A DNA stretch of 64,000 nucleotides from Typhlomys cinereus (GCA_023101885.1 JALPQD010000076.1:2436397-2500396); one strand, 5' to 3'; shown: positions 1 to 12,399, counted from the first letter of the stretch. Notes: generated by a model from the letters alone, not told the origin. Translations and numbers: made by a program.

Positions 1-294
1 GCCTTGTACTCCTTCTTGGATCTTCTTTTTATACACATGCAGGTTGAACATTTTAAAAAGTGCTTAATGTTTGATCAACCTATGTCAATCACCCTTTATT
101 GAAGTACTTTAGCATCTTTTTCCAGACTTCTTATTTGGTTTCTCTTCCATTTCTCACAACACTGTAAAACAAGTTTTTATATGCCAGTGCTTTTATTAAA
201 GAGCAATTATTTTCCAGAAACAGGAATTTAAATGAAGACTATGTTTTGTTCTGAATAAATATGGCTAAATTAATTTTTTTATTTTTCTACTTTT

Positions 295-1085
295 CCAAGC
301 ATATTGGGTATTCATCCCAGCTTCCTTCCCTTCCTCTTTCCCCTCCATCCCCTCCCTTCCCTTAACCATTTTCTCCCATTCCCTCCCACTCTTCTGCTTG
401 TGTGCTTCTATTGACCCCAGGGTTCACTCTGATCTGTCTACTCCTGTGGGTGCTCAGGCCTCCGTGGTACATCAAGTTACCTCTCTCCATCCCACTGATG
501 TGTGCATTTCCCTTCATTCATCCAGCTTTAGACCCAAAGGTTTCCACTGTAAGTTCCCATTCTATGGTTATAATAACAGCTACCAACAGAGTACTTTGAT
601 ATGCTGCCTTCCTACCTATAGGTTTATTGGCTGTCTTCCTTATTGATTTTTTTCCTTCAATTTTTTTTAAATGGGTTCTTGTTCTACTTTATAGTAATAG
701 GCATGTGTACCCTTCTGACAAGCAGGTCTTGAATCTAACCAGAAAACTGTTGGTTGTCTCCTTGATACTCATGCCACTATTACACTGGTGGTCACCAGTT
801 GCTATGGTGATTTATATTACAACCTACAGATCTCATGCTGATGATGGGGCTTGTGATTATTTCTCTCCCCCACCAGCCTCTACAGTATTCCTTGGTACTA
901 TGTAAGCTGTCCAGCAAGGAGAAAGTCCACAGACCAGTTCCAGTTGATACATTTTGCCCATGTTCTATGATACATTTATGTTGCATCTTCAGTAATAGGT
1001 CCTTACTGACAGTTTTTGGAGAGCACCCAAGAGCAGTGGCAAAAGCCTATAATGTTTGGAGGTCTTTAAGACCTCTCTGACCAAC
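295..1085 (-). mobile_element. LINE-1 3' UTR fragment, rodent type, antisense
   Basis: The segment opens with a C/T-rich tract at 320-365, the complement of the G-rich polypurine tract typical of L1 3' UTRs. It then shows the GACCCCAGGGTTCACTC motif, also found in variant form near 20060-20085. Diverged and without an ORF. The family name is not certain. Confidence 0.65.
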
Positions 1086-3244
1086 ATTTTATCAGGAAGT
1101 GGGCTAGTTTAAATTAAAAAAAAAGTTATAGTGGTTTGACTTCGAAACCAATGTCTTTAATGACAGTTCATCAGCTCAGACTATCTGCAAATGAATAAAT
1201 CATGGTGCAACTCCCCTTTAGTTAACAAAATCATGTGATTAATTTATTTAATCATTCTCTGTGGGACACTTTCTACTTTGGTCCTCTTCAAGCAACCTGA
1301 AACAGCAGGCCACCTCGATGCCCAAGGGAGCAGTCATCTATTAAGTATGTCAGCTGTTATGAATCCAAGAGCAGGGGCAGGGATGACCCCATCAAGCTTT
1401 CACAATGGCGGCTGTGCCTCCAGACGGGAGCCTGCACAATTAGCCAAGGCGGTTACTATGTTTTTGGCAGTCAGGCAGCAGTTTAAGCAAAGCGGGATCT
1501 TTTTCCAAGAAGGAAAAGCCATTTAATAAGTTTGGGTCAGTTTGCTTATAACAGTCCTACATTTGAGGACCCAAACCCCAGGAGCTTGGCAAACGGCAAT
1601 GCTTGGCAGGCCTCCCACCAACCCACCAGTCTGAAGCCGTCCAGCTCTGGGCTCTGACTCCATTTGTTTAAGAGCATTCCTAGTTAACAAGAAAGTTAAG
1701 GCAGAGGAATCTTTTCCCCCACTAATTGAAACGAGTGAAACGTGGTGGCTGAAAGCAGGCTGCAATCCGTGCAACTATACATCAGATGGGGAGACAAGTC
1801 ATCTGTTCACATTGAAGGATGTGTGGGGGGTGCATGCAGCTGCTGGTGGGTGTTCGCAGCTGGAAACTCATGGCCCACCAAAAATGACCTTGGTGTTCAG
1901 GAATTGGGTGGTGATACCTTTTTTGTATATGACTTAACATGTGTATATGAGTAACTGGTGTGAAAGTCTGATTTTACAGTCAGTCAGTGAGCCATCATGT
2001 ACCTGCCTCCAGAAGTAAAAGTTAAGTACATTGGTCTAAATGTTTAAAAAATGCATTTTCATATTTTCCTCCTTTTGCCTATAGACATCTTGCCAAAATG
2101 AAATCAAGTTTGAATGTTTATAGTGGAAGAAAATAAAAACACTTTTTTTCTCCTCTAATGAATAAATAGCTCCAATCAAATAAATAGGGCTAATCATCTA
2201 ATGATGGATGGCTTGAATGCAGATTGAATTTGAGCTGGCAGTGTTGGAAATGAATCTGTTTGTGCTTTTCAAAAAAGCCATGGCACCTGCAAATGATAAA
2301 GATTAGTGCAAACACATCAAAATTGCGAGGAAACACTGTGCCATTGCCAACCGAATAGTCAGAACAGCAGCTGCTGGAGGAAGTGTCCCGGCACTCAGAG
2401 GATCAAAGTCACTGATCTGAAGTGAGCGCAAAAGACTTTCACACGTTTCAATCTTTAGGAACCCTGTCGCCGGGCAGAGTTGGCACAAAGAAAGAGATGC
2501 TAAATTTCTTAGGATATCTTTCCTTCTTACATATTTTTAATAACAGGGTGTTTTGGACACGAAAAATTCACCCTAGGTCTAAAACAATTGCTAATAATTT
2601 ATATAAAGAATAGATTGCTGTCTGTAGGATCTGAATTGGTAAAGTCACTGGATTCACACTGACTTCTCGAGAATTAACCTGTGCTTAAACCTGTGAGGTC
2701 AGGCTGTAAGGAATTGTTGAATAAAAGGGGTGAATTTTTCTGAGCACCCCCTTTCATACACATATGTAAATATCAACTTTGTGCACAGGCGTTCTAAGTG
2801 GTATTTTGGATCAGGTCATTGTTGGGAGTCCTTCTGGGCTTCATAGGATGTTTAGAAGAATATTTGGTCTCTGTCCATTCCATGTCAATTAGTGTCCTCC
2901 TTCAAACAGTGACCATAGATATCTCCAGGCACCGCATGAAACATTTCCTCATTCACAAGGTTAATATCTCCTTATGGACAAACTTGTCCCTGGTTAAGAA
3001 CTGTTTCAAAGAGTTCTAAAAATAGAGTGGTTTTGAAAGTTCAGCTCACTAGGAGATGTATGAACATCTTGCTCTTTTCTCCTACAGAGCCGCATCTACA
3101 GACAATGCCTGAATACTCTCCCAAGCGTTCCAGAAAGCAGTCACGCATATATGAGTGTACATGTCTGTTTCACAACCTCAATGACCATTCAGCATATACC
3201 TTTGATTTATTTTTGAAGGATTTTGTTTGATTTGTTAGAGAATA
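1086..3244. other. Intron, no gene seen
   Basis: Unique-looking intronic sequence without recognisable exon or repeat. The part around 2150-2330 is rich in TAAT-type motifs and looks less decayed than its surroundings. It is listed among the findings as a possible conserved non-coding element. Confidence 0.5.
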
Positions 3245-3335
3245 TTGTGACTGAGTCTTACTATGAAATTCAGGTCAACCCAAACTCATGATCCTCCTGC
3301 CTCAGCCTCTAAAATGCTAATACATGCCTAGCTTA
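3245..3335 (-). mobile_element. B1 SINE fragment, antisense
   Basis: It reads as the complement of a B1/7SL-derived element: a GAGTCTTACTATG segment, then CTCATGATCCTCCTGCCTC (complement of the GAGGCAGGAGGAT core), then the TGCTAATACATGCC end. Truncated and diverged. Confidence 0.7.
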
Positions 3336-3752
3336 CACTTGATTTTTCTCCCCAATAATATGACTGTGAATTTTCTTACAATGCATGTGCATGTATAGCA
3401 CTCTTTTAAATGTCTGCATTGTGTTTAACTAAATGACTGAGTCATAATTTCTTTTAGGATTCATCAACATACATAGCATCTGATTTTCTTTTGAAAATAA
3501 TAACAGAGAAAACGCTGTTATACCTTGGTATTGATTATGACGTAACTAAAATTACAGGATTTGTGTATCCCTAAAAATGTAATCTCCAAAGATAAATAAA
3601 ACACATTAAATATTTCTGGACAACACTATATCACTGGCAATTAGAATGACTGGTTCCTTAGGTTGTCAATTTATATCTTTGTCTTCCAATAAGTAAAAAA
3701 ATAATGACCATTTTGTGGGAAGAAAGAGAGAGATGATGATGATGAAATTTCT

Positions 3753-3842
3753 GGGGGCTGTATATATAGCTCACTGGTAGAGCATTTGACACAGCATGTC
3801 TAAGACTCTGGATTTTAATCCCTAGCATTGCAATTTAAAAAG
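3753..3842 (+). mobile_element. ID SINE
   Basis: tRNA-Ala/BC1-related ID element. It has the A-box-like TAGCTCACTGGTAGAGC, the B-box-like segment GATTTTAATCCCTAGCA, and an A-rich tail. Confidence 0.85.
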
Positions 3843-4266
3843 GTAAAAGAAAAGAAGTAAGGTGGATGTCTGATCTTGTTTGGCTTCTATGTCAGAGTTA
3901 TGAGCTTGATTTTACTGTTTTTTTTTTTAACTTCTTTTGACACATTTCTTTTGGAATAATACATGCTAAAAGATTTTATTGCCATCTGAGAATTCTGAAT
4001 TTTTTATTCATATAGTGAACATGTCTGGCATTATTTCTACCATCACTCTTTTTTATTGTCGAATTTGGTGATTCCTTAGTTGTTATACCTCTCAAATTCT
4101 TGCCACACTTTATTTTACTAAATACTTGTAAAAATTGACTACCAACTTCTGTTAGCATATAATGCTAGAGAGAAGCATGAAACCAGCTTCACCTTTCCCC
4201 TTGCAGATTAATTGCTTTCTCTCACTCAATATATCAAAGAATTAATTGTATAAAATGTTAACGTTC

Positions 4267-4350
4267 AGGCTGGAGAAGAACATCTGTAGTAGAGTATGTG
4301 CTTAGCATGCATGAGGCCAACAGAGGAGCCTCAACAGCAGAAATAAAAAT
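4267..4350 (+). mobile_element. ID SINE, diverged
   Basis: A GCTGGAG start, GTAGTAGAGTATGTGCTTAG and GCATGCATGAGGCC follow the ID consensus. The tail is short and A-rich. Confidence 0.75.
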
Positions 4351-5452
4351 GAATTCATTAACTTCTACATCAAAATATGTGTGCTCTTGGTCCTTCTATA
4401 TCAGTAGTTTGCTTTCTTCCCTGAACAAAGGATTCCTTTTCTAATTCACACTTTGAGGTTTCTGAATATTTCAGAAAATTTTCTTTTTACATCTTTGAAT
4501 ATTTTTCTAAGACATTTATTCTCTTTTTTTAAAAATGTGCATCTTTTTAAAGTTTGGTGATCTTTGGAAACTTCTCTTTCTCTTGAGATCAATGTAGCCT
4601 TTATTATTTGCATAATGTTACTTTCTTAAGCCCACCCTACTGCCTTTCTGTTTCTTATTTACCTTTCTGTGACTTTAGTCTACAATTCCAACTTTTTCCT
4701 AATTGCTACCTTCTTTGCTATCTTATACATCTTATTTCTTGTTTCAAAATTGAAAGTCCACAATTTTTTTAGCTCCATGAAGCTCTCTAAGAATATTTGA
4801 AATTTTCTTCTAGTTCTTTTGTAGAGATTATTTCTTATGCATTTGTCTTGATCCTTCATTAGTGTTGTTATTCCTTTTTAAGGCTATTTGGGGCAGAAGG
4901 TCTTAAGCATTTCCTAGGGACATTTTCCCATAAGATTTTCTTTTTGCTCTCTTCTGATCATTTATCACAGATTTTCTTCCCCTTTTAGAGATGACACTTG
5001 CATACATCAGAGGGGAATTCCATGCACATGAATTGTTTCTTGGATGATTACACATTCTGTCTTGTTTCGACAAGTTGGCTGCCATTTGTGCTCGTGTCCA
5101 CTGCCATTCTTGTATGATTCTTGGGTCAGAGATGCACCCTTCAACCTCTACCTAAGTGTCTGCCATATGGAATCTATCCAGAGACATCAGCTGTTGTGCC
5201 TTAAAATAGTAGCCAACTCTGCCTTTCTTTAGTTGTTTCACTTATTTTTTGGAGAGAGTTGTCATTATATTAATCTGCAAAGTGTATTTGCTATTGACAC
5301 CCTTGATTTGATCTTACCTTTCATTAATCAGTATCTATTCTATGCTCGAAATAGTGTTAATCAAGGCTAACTCATCACCATTCTATTGAAAATGTTTTTC
5401 CTCTATCTTCTTTTTCTGTTTTTCATTTTTTTTAGCCATTTTCAGTTGATGG

Positions 5453-5581
5453 AAGTCTAGCATGGACTAAAGGCACTAGGATCCTGGAGGCTAGGGACTG
5501 ACAGTCACAGTAGTATTCCTAAGCTTAAGGGGAACACAGAAAAGGGTTCTGGGAAATGCCCCTGGGTCCTTGCACCTCATC
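5453..5581 (+). repeat. 129-bp L1-3'UTR-derived direct repeat, copy 1
   Basis: It matches 6611-6739 over exactly 129 bp with four substitutions by eye (about 97%). The flanks on both sides do not match. This copy has neither the upstream L1 part nor the polypurine tract and tail that surround copy 2. Confidence 0.9.
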
Positions 5582-6417
5582 AGCATGTTACTAGCATGCC
5601 AACTTTGATAAGATAAATGAACTCAATTAACTCTTAGACTACAGTACTCACTAGGTATCAGTCAGTGTTAGCTTGCTTGGAAGCTGAACTCCATGCACAG
5701 CTCTTGACAACTTAAGTTAAAACCCTCCAAACATTTTGTAGTTTTTCTTTGAACAGATGCAGATCGAGATTTTCACTGGCTGCCAGGACTTTGGAGTAGG
5801 AAGAAGGCAGTGGGTTGCAGGTGTGGGTTTACGAAGAGGAAATGCCTGAATAAGCACCGTAAGAAAATTCCAGGTGAAGAATGCAGCACGAACCTCCGGC
5901 TCTGTGTTGTCCTTTGTTATTTTGTCACCAGGCTTTTTGGCCAAAGTTAAAAGCAAACAGAAGCTTCTCTTAAATGTAGGAAGGAGTAATGTCTTCAACT
6001 CAGAAACAAGAGGAAGGGAGCTGTTGTCTAAGGAAAAACGTCATCTAGCAATTAAATTGAGGCATTTGCTGAGTTAAGAAGCTGCTTTTGAAAAACCTAA
6101 GTGAGAGACGTTCCAATGCCAGAGCTGATCTTCCTTGGGTTGTCACGGTACAGCTGCCCACCAGTGCCAGGGCCTCTTCTGTCACTTGGCATTTAAGCAG
6201 CAATCATTTTCCTCCCCAAAATAGATAGGGAAATAAGTAGAGTTAAAATTTATCCCAAATCATGTGAATCCTGCTGCAGTCTACAAATTTAGTTGAATTC
6301 CAAACATCAATATTTTTATTTTATTTGTTTTATATATATGCATATACATATATAGTACAAAATGATACGTTTTATGATGACTTGACCATATATCATGTAT
6401 TTTGACTAACCCCCATA

Positions 6418-6967
6418 ATATCCTCTAGTTCTTAATCTCTCCCCATCCTGAAGCTCAGGGAAATTTGCGGAAGAGGGGGCAGTAAGATTGTAAGAGCACA
6501 AGGATGGGAAGAGTAATGATATGCAAGATACTCCACACAAGTTAGGACCGAAGCAATCATAATAGGACTTGCATGACCTGCGCTATGTCCAACACATTAT
6601 TGACCCCACAAAGTCTAGCATGGACTAAAGGCACTAGGATCCTGGAGGCTAGGGATTGACAGCCACAGTAGTGTTCCTGAGCTTAAGGGGAACACAGAAA
6701 AGGGTTCTGGGAAATGCCCCTGGGTCCTTGCACCTCATCGGAGAGGAGGACCCCAGAGGGGAGTTTGGCATGCACATTAAAGGATGGTCCTGGGATTGGG
6801 GAGGAGGCATTGGGGGAGAGGGAAGGAGGGTAGAAGGGAGGGGGGAGCAGGATGGTCAGGGGGAGATGGAGGAGGGAGGGGACCAGTGTACCTGTTAAGT
6901 TCGTATGAGCGGAAATCATAATAATAATAATAATTAATTAATTAATAAAAATATATCCTCTAGTTCT
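6418..6967 (+). mobile_element. 5'-truncated LINE-1 3' UTR insertion with 15-bp target-site duplication
   Basis: The 520-bp insert at 6433-6952 is flanked by identical 15-bp copies of ATATCCTCTAGTTCT (6418-6432 and 6953-6967). It contains only L1 3' UTR: a segment with GGAAGAGGGGGCAG, the 129-bp repeat (copy 2), a G-rich polypurine tract at about 6795-6890, and an A-rich tail of ATA and TAAT units. It landed in an older antisense L1. Confidence 0.88.
6611..6739 (+). repeat. 129-bp direct repeat, copy 2
   Basis: This is the partner of 5453-5581. Here it lies within a complete L1 3' UTR insert, so this copy shows the original context. A more diverged inverted relative lies in 29444-29889. Confidence 0.9.
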
Positions 6968-7700
6968 ACCCTTCATTCCCTTTAGACTCCTCCTCTTACC
7001 AGTCACCTATCTGCCTTCCTTACTATGTGTATATTTATATAATATATATCCATATATATAAGTATATATATGTGAATTTAAATCTAAATTTTGCATGTAA
7101 GAGAAAATATGAAATATTTGTCTTTCCGAGTCTGTCTCATTGCACCTAGCAGTTCCACTAACCTTCTTTCAAATAACATAATTTCAATATTAATGGTGGT
7201 GTAAATCTCCATGGTGTATATAGAATACATTTTCTTTAGCCATTTGTCTGTTGGTGGGTCCCTAAGCTGGTTTATGCTTTACTGCTGTGAATAGTTCAGT
7301 TATAAACATGTATGCACACGTTTCTTGTAATATATTGCATGAGATTCCTTTGGGCAGATAGCCAAGGAGAGGCATCACCAGACCCTTTCATAATTCAATT
7401 TTTAATTTTTTGAAGAATCTCCATAGTGGCTACAGTCATTTACATCCCTGTCCTCTTGCCCACAGGGCATAGGTGTCCCTACCTCCAATGCTCACCAATA
7501 TCTGTTGTAATTTTCTTTATGGTAGTCATTCTGCCTGGGGTGAGATAGAATCTCAATATAATTTTGATTGCATTTCCCTGATGACTAAGGACACTGAATT
7601 TTTTTCACTGGTTTGTTGGCCATTCATACTTCATCTTTTGAGAAGTCTCTATTCAATTCATTTGCCCATTTATTGATTGAAGTGTTTAATTTCTCAAGTT
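6968..7700 (-). mobile_element. LINE-1 ORF2 3' end, antisense, old
   Basis: Phrases such as GGTGAGATAGAATCTCAATA and TTGCATTTCCCTGATGACTA are the complement of the conserved C-terminal ORF2 region of L1. Many stops. Its left part probably continues at about 6320-6417, split by the younger L1 insert. Confidence 0.85.
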
Positions 7701-8323
7701 CTTTATAAACATAGATTTAATCCATTTGAAACAGCATTTTGTTCAGTCATCATTCATGAATAATATGCCACCATTTTATTTACTTATACATCCCATGTTA
7801 CTCCAAAACTATTGGAGCACTTTTGTTTCTTATTACTGTGTTTTGATCTATGTCATGGTGGTAGACAGCAATTAAGAAGGTCAGTATTTTATTAACTAAA
7901 AAAACACATGACAAGCAGAGGTGTTTCATTGCTATTTATTATTCCTGACTTTTATCTGTTTAAAAGTCCTACACAAAGTATATTTATCAAATCGATTTTA
8001 TGGAAAGAAAACACAAGGTTGAGACTCTTCTTTGGTGTCAATCAAAGTGTTGACACAAAACTTATGAGTTATAAATTTATTTTCCTGTGAACATAGCCTA
8101 TCTAACCTGTTAAAGTTGATCCATCTTGAATGTGATTTTCCTTAAAATATTGTTATTGGTGATATGAAGAATTTCTATCCTTTGAAAGAACAATTGCATA
8201 ATCCTAGTGTCCATTATCCCTTAGCAGCTGGGTCCGGCTGGTGGTCCATATTCCCTGGGACTTCTGTGAATGGAAACCTTTAAGTCAATATTGATATAAA
8301 ACTTGAGCTTTCTTCTCTTTCAG
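7701..8323. other. Intron upstream of exon at 8324
   Basis: AT-rich intronic sequence ending in the polypyrimidine tract and CAG acceptor of the first visible ATP8A2 exon. No other feature seen. Confidence 0.6.
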
Positions 8324-8398
8324 CTTTGGTTCGCCTTCGTTAATGGATTTTCTGGGCAAATTTTATTTGAACGCTGGTGCATCGGCCTGTACAATGTG
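8324..8398 (+). CDS. ATP8A2: ATP8A2 exon: second half of M5 and M5-M6 loop
   Basis: This 25-codon exon starts and ends in phase 0. It reads [12 protein letters not shown], then [14 protein letters not shown] pyrimidine-rich stretch ending in CAG precedes it and GTAAGC follows. Family knowledge: M5 of ATP8A2 carries the transport-site lysine K873 in a KNVVLYIIE stretch. Continuing that numbering, this exon would be residues 882-906, and the Asn of LYNV would be N905, at the start of M6, a residue implicated in phospholipid transport. The GFSGQ...ERW stretch is the short exoplasmic M5-M6 loop and is nearly invariant in P4-ATPases. The exon carrying K873 is not visible in the 8.3 kb upstream. 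The open frame continues past the donor only as intron read-through. Confidence 0.96.
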
Positions 8399-10007
8399 GT
8401 AAGCATCGCCTGTTTCTCTCTGATAGCACGCAGAACTTCAGGGGCATTCTTGCAGTGTTTATGTCTGGGAAGTGTATCTAAGCCTATCATCTGTGGACTT
8501 AGCAGGGAGCACAAATATATCTTGAGGGCCTTTGTTGCTGCGACATGTCCTGCAGAAGCCCAAACTCTCCACACATGGTTTCAATCTTAGCAGATCATTC
8601 TTGAATAACCCCATGAAATTATTAACCCATATATCTTGGTAATAGACCCTCGTTACCCTCACCAAATGACTGGACTACATTTCCACATTTTCAGCTCAAG
8701 TGAAAATTTTGGTACTGCGTTTAACCTCACTCCACTTCATAATTTCCTTTCTGCACTCTTAACCATAGATATGACCACAGAATACATGTTCTGGCAAACT
8801 CTTTGCCCTTCTTGGAAAAATATCTATCCTTGTAGAAGAACATTCCCTTGATAATGAATCCTTACCTCTAGCGCCTATGCAGAATGTCAGTTTATTTGAT
8901 ATTTTTAACTTATTCTTATTTCTTGACTGATGAATTCAAATGCTAAAAAATAAATACAAGCTACCTAACCTAAAGGTGGTGAATGAGTTGCCTAGATTGC
9001 TTTTGTTTTGTTGTTGTTGTTTGACTTGGTTTCTGGCAAAAGGAACTAAGGCTCCCATAGCTGAATGCTATATTGACCCCAGAAAGGACCTAAATGACTC
9101 TCTTCTACTTGCTCTGGACCCCAGCCCCGTCTTCCTAAATGCATGGAATTTATCCACTGTTATAGCTGTACCAGGGAAGTGTAGGTAGAACTTATGGAAT
9201 GGGGACAAAATAGCTTGCGGATCTGCATATACTGGCAGCTTAGCCCTTACATCTGAGTAGTTTCCATGCTGAGCCTAAAGGTCTGAACATAAAGAGTATC
9301 CCAGGTCTGTGTGACTTACAGATTAAGAGGGCCAGTCATGTGCATTCAGACACTTAAAAAGCTGGTTGCTGGGCTCAGATCTTGACTTTGAATTGTGATG
9401 GTCAGTTGCTGAGTGTCCCCATTGCACACTGTATTACATGTTTTTGCTAATGCTCTGAAAGGCAAAGGTGACTGTTGGAGAGAGCAGGTCTGCGTTAATA
9501 TGCTAGAAAATGCCTTTGACCCTCTATCACACAGACAAGGCTCAAAGGCTGCCTCTCTGCATACTGAGGGGAGACTAGAGATAGTGGGCTTGGTGGGGTT
9601 TAAAACTTCACACAAACTCATGCCACACATCTAACCAAAACAAAGTAAGCTGAGTCCTTGAGGCTCTTCTTTGGAGCTGAAGGAAGACCTGGAGTGAGGG
9701 TCACCTGTCGATGGGATGCCTGGACTCTAGCTCCGTTTTTAGGCTCCAGTCACAAAGCCTTGAGCAACTCAAATGAACTCAAATGCCATGGAAGGCCAGC
9801 TCCCCCTAACAGAAGATGGGCCATAGGATAGCGTTGTCCAAAATAAGGCCCAGAGATCACTCTAAAAGCCAGAGTTCGATTTTGAAAATCGCAGGTGCTA
9901 GAGCACAGCAGTACTCTAACAGGACATTCCTGGGGCAAAAGTATTTGAAGCAGTTCAGCCGGTATTCCCAAAATAAGACTGATAAGTAAAATAAGATAGA
10001 AATACAA
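8399..10007. other. Intron, no gene or clear repeat
   Basis: Intronic sequence after the first exon. Open frames here are short, overlap on both strands, and lack splice context or family resemblance. Confidence 0.5.
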
Positions 10008-10272
10008 GGGCTCCTGAGATAGCTTAGCAGGTAAAGGTACTTCCATGCAAAACTAGCAACCTGAGTTTGATCCTGGAGATTATATGGTAAAAGGAGAGAA
10101 TTAACTGCTGAAAGTTGTCCTCTGATCTCCACACATACGATTTTCTCTCTCTCTCTCTCTCTCTCTGTTTCTCTGTGTCTCTCTCTCAGACACACACTCT
10201 TTTCCTCTTACTTTTGTTTTTCTCTTATTCCCTCAAATAAATGCTAAAAGATTTTTAAAAAATAAAATAGAA
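10008..10272 (+). mobile_element. Older B2-superfamily SINE
   Basis: It begins GGGCTCCTGAGATAGCTTAG (A-box region) and has CCTGAGTTTGATCCTGG (B-box). It continues with TGTCCTCTGATCTCCACACA, a (TC)n stretch at 10144-10166, and an AAATAAATGCTAAAAG tail. This is closer to the classical B2 layout than the abundant variant in this window. Confidence 0.75.
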
Positions 10273-11115
10273 ACAAGCCAACAACAAAAGCAGTGTTTCT
10301 CTCTTGTCTTTCTAACATTTTTATGTTTAATTTATAAAAACAGTTGCCATAAATGGTAAAACCTAAAAACTTTTGTTAGTTACTCAGCATGTTGCCTATA
10401 AATTCATGACAAGACAGCTTATAGGAACAAGGAGTTTTATTCTAGCTTAGGGTTGACTGGTCACAGTTGTCAGTGTTGCTTGGTAAAAGTGGTCATATCA
10501 ACATCTAGGGCCAAGGGAACTGGTCGTACCAAATTCACAGGATTGCTGAAAGTGACAGTCCTCACTTGCCAGACCAGTATATCTGGACAAGTACACCAAA
10601 GATTGCTAACTTCTTTAACCAGTTCCCTCCATCTTATTTACCTGTCTAGTGACTCATCCCATCCATATGAGCTGGGCCTTCCCCCATCAACTAGATAACC
10701 TCCTGCAAACTTGCTTGGACTTAACTCAGATAATTCTTTACAAATATGCCCAGAACTCAACCTTCAATCCTCAAGTTGACACCTGTCTCTATGATACTAT
10801 TTCATTTATAATAAGAAGTTGATCAATGTGCCTGTCTCACTACATAATTCAGAATGATTCTGGAAATTTCAGCAAGTGCCAAGGAGATTAAATAGTTACA
10901 AACATTAGGAAAATCACAAGTAATTTCAGTCTTATACAAATACACATGCAAAATATAGTCATCCTAATATGTACATGTATGATTGTTTAATCCAAAAAAA
11001 CTAGAAGAAACCAACAAAGAAATACTAAAATTATAATAGATTTTCAAAAAGGTCAGGATAAAAATATTAAAACCAGTAGTACTTTTCTTTTCTTTTTGAA
11101 TGTACAGATTGAGGC
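10273..11115. other. Intron, no gene
   Basis: Intronic sequence without clear repeat or coding signal. The right part is A/T-rich. Confidence 0.5.
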
Positions 11116-11154
11116 CTGTGTGTGTGCATGTGCGTGTGTGTGTGTGTGTGTGCA

Positions 11155-11198
<44 letters not shown>

Positions 11199-11431
11199 AG
11201 AGGACACTATGTGTTGCCTGTGTAGACCCAAGAGTGACTATGGAAATTATCCTGGATTACTCTACCTCCTTATTGCTTTATAATGGGGTTTCCCAGGCTC
11301 TGCCTTCCAAGGTCGGAAGTTCAGGCCACTGCCATTTCTGCCTGGAGTTTTTGCATGAGCTCTGGGATACAAATTCAGGTCCTTTTTCTTGCAATGCAAA
11401 GTCTTAACCCCTGAGCCATATCTCCAGACCC
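11116..11431 (-). mobile_element. B2-like SINE, antisense, with (TG)n
   Basis: A (TG)n microsatellite at 11116-11195 forms the element's 3' part in complement. The body ends in TGAGCCATATCTCCAGACCC, the complement of the GGCTGGAGAGATGGCTCA start. Internal phrases ATCCTGGATTACTCTACCTC and GGCCACTGCCATT recur in the other copies of this family. Confidence 0.9.
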
Positions 11432-11540
11432 AATAATACTTTTTCTATCCTAGCACTCAGTATCTTTATTTTCCAGTGTGTCAAAAGGCTCCTAAAAATT
11501 CAGCATCAATAACTCTTAAAGTAACAATTATTCATTTTGA

Positions 11541-11655
11541 GACAGAGTGGTGCATGCCCATAGTCCTAGCTTCTTGGGAGAATGAGGCAGGGGGATTCCT
11601 GCAATCAGGAGTTTGGGACCATTCTAGGTGAGAGAGTATGACTCTGTCTCTTAAG
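11541..11655 (+). mobile_element. B1 SINE
   Basis: GTGGTGCATGCCCATAGTCC, a GAATGAGGCAGGGGGATT core and an end at GACTCTGTCTC are standard B1 landmarks. Diverged. Confidence 0.85.
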
Positions 11656-11724
11656 ATTTTTAAGTTATAAATTGCAGAGTTATAATATGGAAAAAAGTCT
11701 TCCTGAAAGATAAAAATTAAGTAA

Positions 11725-11990
11725 ACCTGCCAAAGCAGGTCTGTAATCTCCATTACTACAGAGGCTGAGGCAGGAAATCTAAGTTCAAGGCCTGCTTGGG
11801 CTATGGAATTATTTCAAAGCTGATCTGGAAAACTTAGTGAGACTCTGTCTCAAAATTAAAAAAAAAAAAGTTAAGGCAGAGCTGGGGATATACTTTAGTG
11901 GTAAAACACTTACCTACCATACACAGAGCTCTAGGTTTCTCTAAAGATAGAAGAGAGAGAGAAAAAGAGAGAGAGAGAAAATGAAGAAAA
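11725..11990 (+). mobile_element. B1-ID dimeric SINE with (GA)n tail
   Basis: The B1 unit (GAGGCTGAGGCAGGAAAT; GACTCTGTCTC) is followed by an A-run and directly by an ID unit (GCTGGGGATATACTTTAGTG). A GA-rich tail runs to about 11990. The B1-then-ID order also occurs, in complement, at 28445-28720 and 55345-55565. Confidence 0.8.
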
Positions 11991-12399
11991 AGAGATTTGG
12001 ATAGAAAGGAATATTAGTTTCCTTTATGAGAATTAGTCTCACCATCAAGTCATCACTCCTTAAACTAACATGTGAATTTGCATGATTCAAATAAGTTTTG
12101 AATAAAAATAAGGAACTATGTAAAATTATAGAAAGTATCAATGCAATTAATAAGAACTTGAAGCGAACATACAAAGGAGTTCAGCCCGTCATAAGAATGA
12201 CTTGTTTTACTAAATAGACTGTCCTCTAAAATACCATAAATAAATCAGTATCTTGCATAGAATTAGACACGTGAGTCAGAGGTTCCAGATTTAGGTCCCA
12301 CTTCTACACTAGAGCTATAAATCATCAGAATCTAGTAAACCTTAATGATGATTTTTCAACTTGGGGGAAAGTGTGAATTAATTGTGCTTTCACATCTGG
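11991..12399. other. Intron, no gene
   Basis: AT-rich sequence; no coding or repeat signal that I can name. Confidence 0.5.

Larger units (their letters stand above)
3336..5452. other. AT-rich intron with two ID elements, no gene
   Basis: Apart from the ID copies at 3753-3842 and 4267-4350 this is T-rich intronic sequence. No splice-flanked coding stretch is visible. Confidence 0.5.

Noticed and set aside
6656..6919. Overlapping ORFs on both strands in G-rich sequence
   Set aside because: They lie in the L1 3' UTR polypurine tract; low-complexity Gly/Glu and Pro/Leu readings are composition artefacts.
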